Below are positions 49,954-52,086 of a stretch of 52,086 bases of DNA, piece by piece. The stretch lies in the NCBI RefSeq assembly GCF_018835585.1, contig NZ_JAHGVE010000028.1, positions 1-52,086 of the forward strand, read 5' to 3'. The stretch comes from Pelorhabdus rhamnosifermentans. GTDB lineage: Bacteria > Bacillota > Negativicutes > UMGS1260. The position numbers were made by a program, and so were the translations under genes. The number at the start of each line of letters is the position of its first letter. Positions within the stretch are counted from its first letter, which is position 1. The notes below the pieces were generated by a model. That model searched no databases. It worked only from the letters and a program-made list of their open reading frames with translations, and had not been told where the DNA came from.

Positions 49954-50700
49954 ATGAAACGAAAATACTTATTAAAAAAGGATACCCCAGACCTTCGAGA
50001 CCGTATATATTATTCGGCCTATTATAAAAAAACTGAACAGATTCCGGCCAAAATTGATTTGCGCGATAAGTGCAGCCCAATTGTCGACCAAGGAGAACTT
50101 GGGAGTTGCACAGCTAATGCTATTGCGTCCGGACTTAGGGAATACCTTCTCAAAAATAAAGCTGCCTGGATAGCTTTATCCAGGCTGTTTTTATATTGGG
50201 AAGAGCGTAAACTGGAAGGAACGGTGAATGAGGACAGCGGGGCTGAAATTCGTGATGGAATGAAAGTACTGAAGAAAATCGGCGTATGCCCGGAAGCTGA
50301 CTGGCCGTATGATATTTCAACTTTTACCAATACGCCGACGGATAAAATGGTTACGGATGGCGCCGTTTATGAAGTTGCTGAGTATCACCGTATACCATCA
50401 TTTGATCAGCTCAAGGTGGCACTGGCAGAAGGGTTGCCCATAGTAATCGGAATTGAGGTCTACGAATCGTTTGAAAGCGATATTGTTTCTAAAACTGGGA
50501 TTGTTCCTCTACCAAACAAAAACACAGAAAAGTACCTTGGCGGTCATGCTGTTTTAGTCGTTGGCTATGATGACAACAAAAAACAGCTTATCGTCCGAAA
50601 TTCTTGGGGAACTGATTGGGGCGATAAGGGATATTTTTATCTGCCTTATGATTACTACACTAAAGGATATGTAAGCGATTGTTGGACTAGTGCCAATTGA
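49954..50700 (+). CDS. C1 (papain) family cysteine peptidase
   Basis: The ATG at 49954 is seven bases after GAGGAG; the in-frame TTG at 49951 is less well placed. The 248-residue protein is a compact C1A peptidase: IDLRDKCSPIVDQGELGSCT holds the oxyanion Gln (Q46) and the catalytic Cys (C52), GGHAVLVVGYDD the catalytic His (H198) and IVRNSWGTDWGDKGYF the Asn (N216). There is no signal peptide and no long inhibitory propeptide, only ~30 residues including the LKKDTPDLRDRIY segment typical of bacterial cytoplasmic members. It shares the Pho-box-like promoter type with the contractile-system locus. Confidence 0.9.
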   Translation: MKRKYLLKKDTPDLRDRIYYSAYYKKTEQIPAKIDLRDKCSPIVDQGELGSCTANAIASGLREYLLKNKAAWIALSRLFLYWEERKLEGTVNEDSGAEIRDGMKVLKKIGVCPEADWPYDISTFTNTPTDKMVTDGAVYEVAEYHRIPSFDQLKVALAEGLPIVIGIEVYESFESDIVSKTGIVPLPNKNTEKYLGGHAVLVVGYDDNKKQLIVRNSWGTDWGDKGYFYLPYDYYTKGYVSDCWTSAN

Positions 50701-50787
50701 ATAAGCTTATTGATTAATACGAAGCTTCTATCCTGGCATGAGAGCAATAGTCTGCGTCGGCGGATAACTAAATAGGATGAGTATAGC

Positions 50788-50823
50788 GAGAGCGCATTTC
50801 CGGGGGCCTGGAAATGTGCTCTC
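50788..50823. terminator. Hairpin between the protease gene and the convergent 50843 gene
   Basis: GAGAGCGCATTTCC pairs with GGAAATGTGCTCTC (one wobble) around GGGGGCCT. T-runs are weak on both strands, but its place between convergent genes supports a shared terminator. Confidence 0.55.
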
Positions 50824-50842
50824 AAACTTTACTTACGAGGAG

Positions 50843-51427
50843 TTAATTGCCCATTTGTCTGATAATACCATTAGAAAAGGCATCTGCCATCATTAGAGCC
50901 TCTTTCTCGATTTGGTTGAATGTCTCGATGCTTCTGTCGTAATTTCTGTTGAGCATGGTGACAGCTTCCGTCTTTGTTAATGACAAGTGTTCATACCACA
51001 TTGCCCGCATAGGTTCGATGAACCAATAACGATTGATATGGTTTAGAAAGCGGACGATATCATCTGCATTTGCATACCATCTTTTTTCTGCATCCGCCGC
51101 CCCACTACTGTCATCGGCTTTCGCTGCCTTGACAAGTTCTGCGGCAATAACTAGATGGTCAGTCAATAGATGGCTGAACTCAGCTGCATTGTTTTCTCCA
51201 TAAAAACGACACAATAGTTTCGCGAAATCGGGTGCATTACGGAGAAGACGAGTTGTAGTCGCTTCTAAATCGGGCAAATCAAATACAATACCCATGATCA
51301 CCATTCTTGTCCAATAAACATGTTGTTCCCAAAGTAGTCGAAAACAGTCTCTTAAATGTACGGCTGCTTTGTTCAGCCGATATCTATCATAATCAAAAGA
51401 TGGAGGGTATCCATAATTCGGTGTCAT
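50843..51427 (-). CDS. Unrecognised soluble helical protein (194 aa)
   Basis: The 194-residue protein begins MTPNYGYPPSFDYDRYRLNK, then is almost wholly helical, with heptad-like stretches (AAVHLRDCFRLLWEQHVYWT, VIAAELVKAAKADD, EKEALMMADAFSNGIIRQM). The pattern of four to five long helices with conserved-looking Trp, His and Glu resembles four-helix-bundle proteins that can bind metal or ferritin-like cofactors, but no exact motif is present. It is preceded on the minus strand by AAAGGAG. No family is recognised. Confidence 0.6.
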   Translation of the reverse strand: MTPNYGYPPSFDYDRYRLNKAAVHLRDCFRLLWEQHVYWTRMVIMGIVFDLPDLEATTTRLLRNAPDFAKLLCRFYGENNAAEFSHLLTDHLVIAAELVKAAKADDSSGAADAEKRWYANADDIVRFLNHINRYWFIEPMRAMWYEHLSLTKTEAVTMLNRNYDRSIETFNQIEKEALMMADAFSNGIIRQMGN

Positions 51428-51504
51428 GTAAGTTCTCCTTTACTATCGTTTTGTTACATTATACGCAAATAGTTCGAAGCAGGTGACATAACTATTAATT
51501 ACAA

Positions 51505-51535
51505 TCAAAAAAAGCCAGGACCGGATTGGCCCTGG
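51505..51535 (-). terminator. Minus-strand hairpin with T-run upstream of the 50843 gene
   Basis: CCAGGACC pairs with GGCCCTGG, and on the minus strand seven T residues follow. It would stop transcripts coming from the right. Confidence 0.6.
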
Positions 51536-51575
51536 TATGGGAGAAGCATAATCCTAACATTCGGCTTTTATACAT

Positions 51576-51620
51576 GGAAAAGCCAGAGTCAGGCATTGAG
51601 CAAATTAACTCTGGCTTTCC
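51576..51620. terminator. Long perfect hairpin
   Basis: GGAAAGCCAGAGT pairs exactly with ACTCTGGCTTTCC over an 18-base loop. No gene is adjacent; direction is unclear. Confidence 0.5.
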
Positions 51621-51752
51621 ATTGAGGATTATTAGGAGTTTCCACTTATAGAATACCCGAAGAAAAAAATATTATGCGCGAAGGGTTAGCGGGAGAGAAC
51701 ATAAAGTTTGTGGCAAACGGCTTGATAATGGGGAATGGGGGAGGAACGAAAA

Positions 51753-51794
51753 AACAACGGCGAGAGCTTTTTCCGATCTGCTCTCGCCGTTGTT
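51753..51794 (-). terminator. Strong minus-strand terminator for the oxidoreductase gene at the right edge
   Basis: AACAACGGCGAGAGC pairs without mismatch with GCTCTCGCCGTTGTT. On the minus strand the stem runs into TTTTTTCG. It lies about 150 bases past the stop codon of the partial gene at 51940. Confidence 0.75.
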
Positions 51795-51939
51795 CCACCT
51801 TCCACCTACTACGCACCACCGTAGTATCCCCATAAATAGAATACACTATGTTAACAGGAAAAGCAAATCTAATAGAAATAAAATGAGCGTTGTAGGTCGT
51901 ACTATAAGCTACAGATTCTTAAAGGCTACTATCTCACAA

Positions 51940-52086
51940 TCATTTTACCAGTGACATACCGAGTTCAAAAGCCTGTTCATTCTTAGCTTCTGTTCCTTTT
52001 GGTACCCTGGCCAGTACGGCCTTCACGGCCGACTCTTTGCTTACCGCTTTTGTCAGGGCTACAATGGCCCCAATGGCAATGATATT
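51940..52086 (-). CDS. 2-oxoacid:ferredoxin oxidoreductase gamma subunit, C-terminal end (partial)
   Basis: The 48 visible residues read from the window edge NIIAIGAIVALTKAVSKESA, then LARVPKGTEAKNEQAFELGM, and end at a TGA (51942-51940). This is the typical C-terminus of the gamma subunit (KorC/VorC/PorG type) of 2-oxoacid:ferredoxin oxidoreductases. These enzymes, with alpha, beta and often delta partners, convert 2-oxoglutarate or other 2-oxoacids and CoA to acyl-CoA with reduced ferredoxin. The rest of the gene and operon lies to the right, outside the window. The strict-anaerobe flavour fits the lctBCD genes. Confidence 0.8.
   Translation of the reverse strand, partial: NIIAIGAIVALTKAVSKESAVKAVLARVPKGTEAKNEQAFELGMSLVK

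Noticed and set aside
51674-51835. Small plus-strand frame near the right end (MREGLAGENIKF...)
   Set aside because: It runs straight through the perfect hairpin at 51753-51794 and has no proper ribosome binding site.
1-52086. CRISPR arrays, complete tRNA or rRNA genes, insertion sequences
   Set aside because: None was seen on reading; repeats found are operator pairs, gene-derived duplications and two short intergenic repeats, and no transposase or integrase frame is present.

Overview
The window reads as a chromosomal segment of an anaerobic, low-GC Bacillota, most likely a diderm Negativicute of the Sporomusaceae type (Sporomusa/Pelosinus relatives). This is inferred from strong AGGAGG-type ribosome binding sites, a lactate dehydrogenase/electron-transfer-flavoprotein operon, a 2-oxoacid:ferredoxin oxidoreductase fragment at the right edge and a type VI-secretion-like apparatus, which makes most sense in a cell with an outer membrane. 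No taxonomic marker gene is present.

Layout. 1-2940: phage-like leftovers (a holin-like tail end, a membrane-anchored protein, a sigma-like regulator, a LamG/Fn3 protein, a small zinc-ribbon protein). 3100-4570: an orphan TctC-type lipoprotein and a small unknown gene. 4800-8030: an island of five small XRE repressors with three different pairs of palindromic operators, interleaved with duplicated copies of the promoter and 5' end of the following dehydrogenase gene. 8032-11101: a small catabolic operon (zinc dehydrogenase, MFS transporter, cyclase-family hydrolase).

11266-34160: a roughly 23 kb locus for a contractile, type VI-like injection machine. It has a large sheath-like protein, two Hcp-like tube proteins, a DnaJ protein, two FHA proteins, two PP2C-like proteins (one apparently inactive), several unrecognised baseplate-like proteins, a SAP-Hsp70 fusion, a DcrB-like possible chaperone and two VgrG spikes. 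It also has a DUF4280/PAAR-like tip with a glycine-rich hydrophobic C-terminus, and three paralogous membrane proteins that look like immunity proteins. Between them lie scars of lost effector tails and a lost immunity-vgrG cassette. I see no ClpV ATPase, no TssJLM membrane complex and no Ser/Thr kinase.

The locus is preceded by a sequence strikingly like a PhoB box with a -10 at fixed spacing. The same element occurs before a secreted His/Glu/Arg-rich protein (34314) and before a papain-like protease (49954), so the three may form one regulon, possibly phosphate-responsive.

35456-43217: an IclR-type regulator divergent from a sugar-acid operon (split UxaA-type dehydratase, DapA-family aldolase, LarA-like protein, MFS transporter, IlvD/Edd dehydratase). 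43522-47065: lctBCD-like genes for an electron-confurcating lactate dehydrogenase, more AT-rich than their neighbours and followed by a decayed copy of the ilvD-like 3' end, which suggests insertion. 47385-52086: a secreted HAD-family phosphatase-like protein, a small secreted protein, the papain-like protease, an unknown protein, several strong hairpins, and the C-terminal end of a 2-oxoacid:ferredoxin oxidoreductase gamma subunit on the minus strand.
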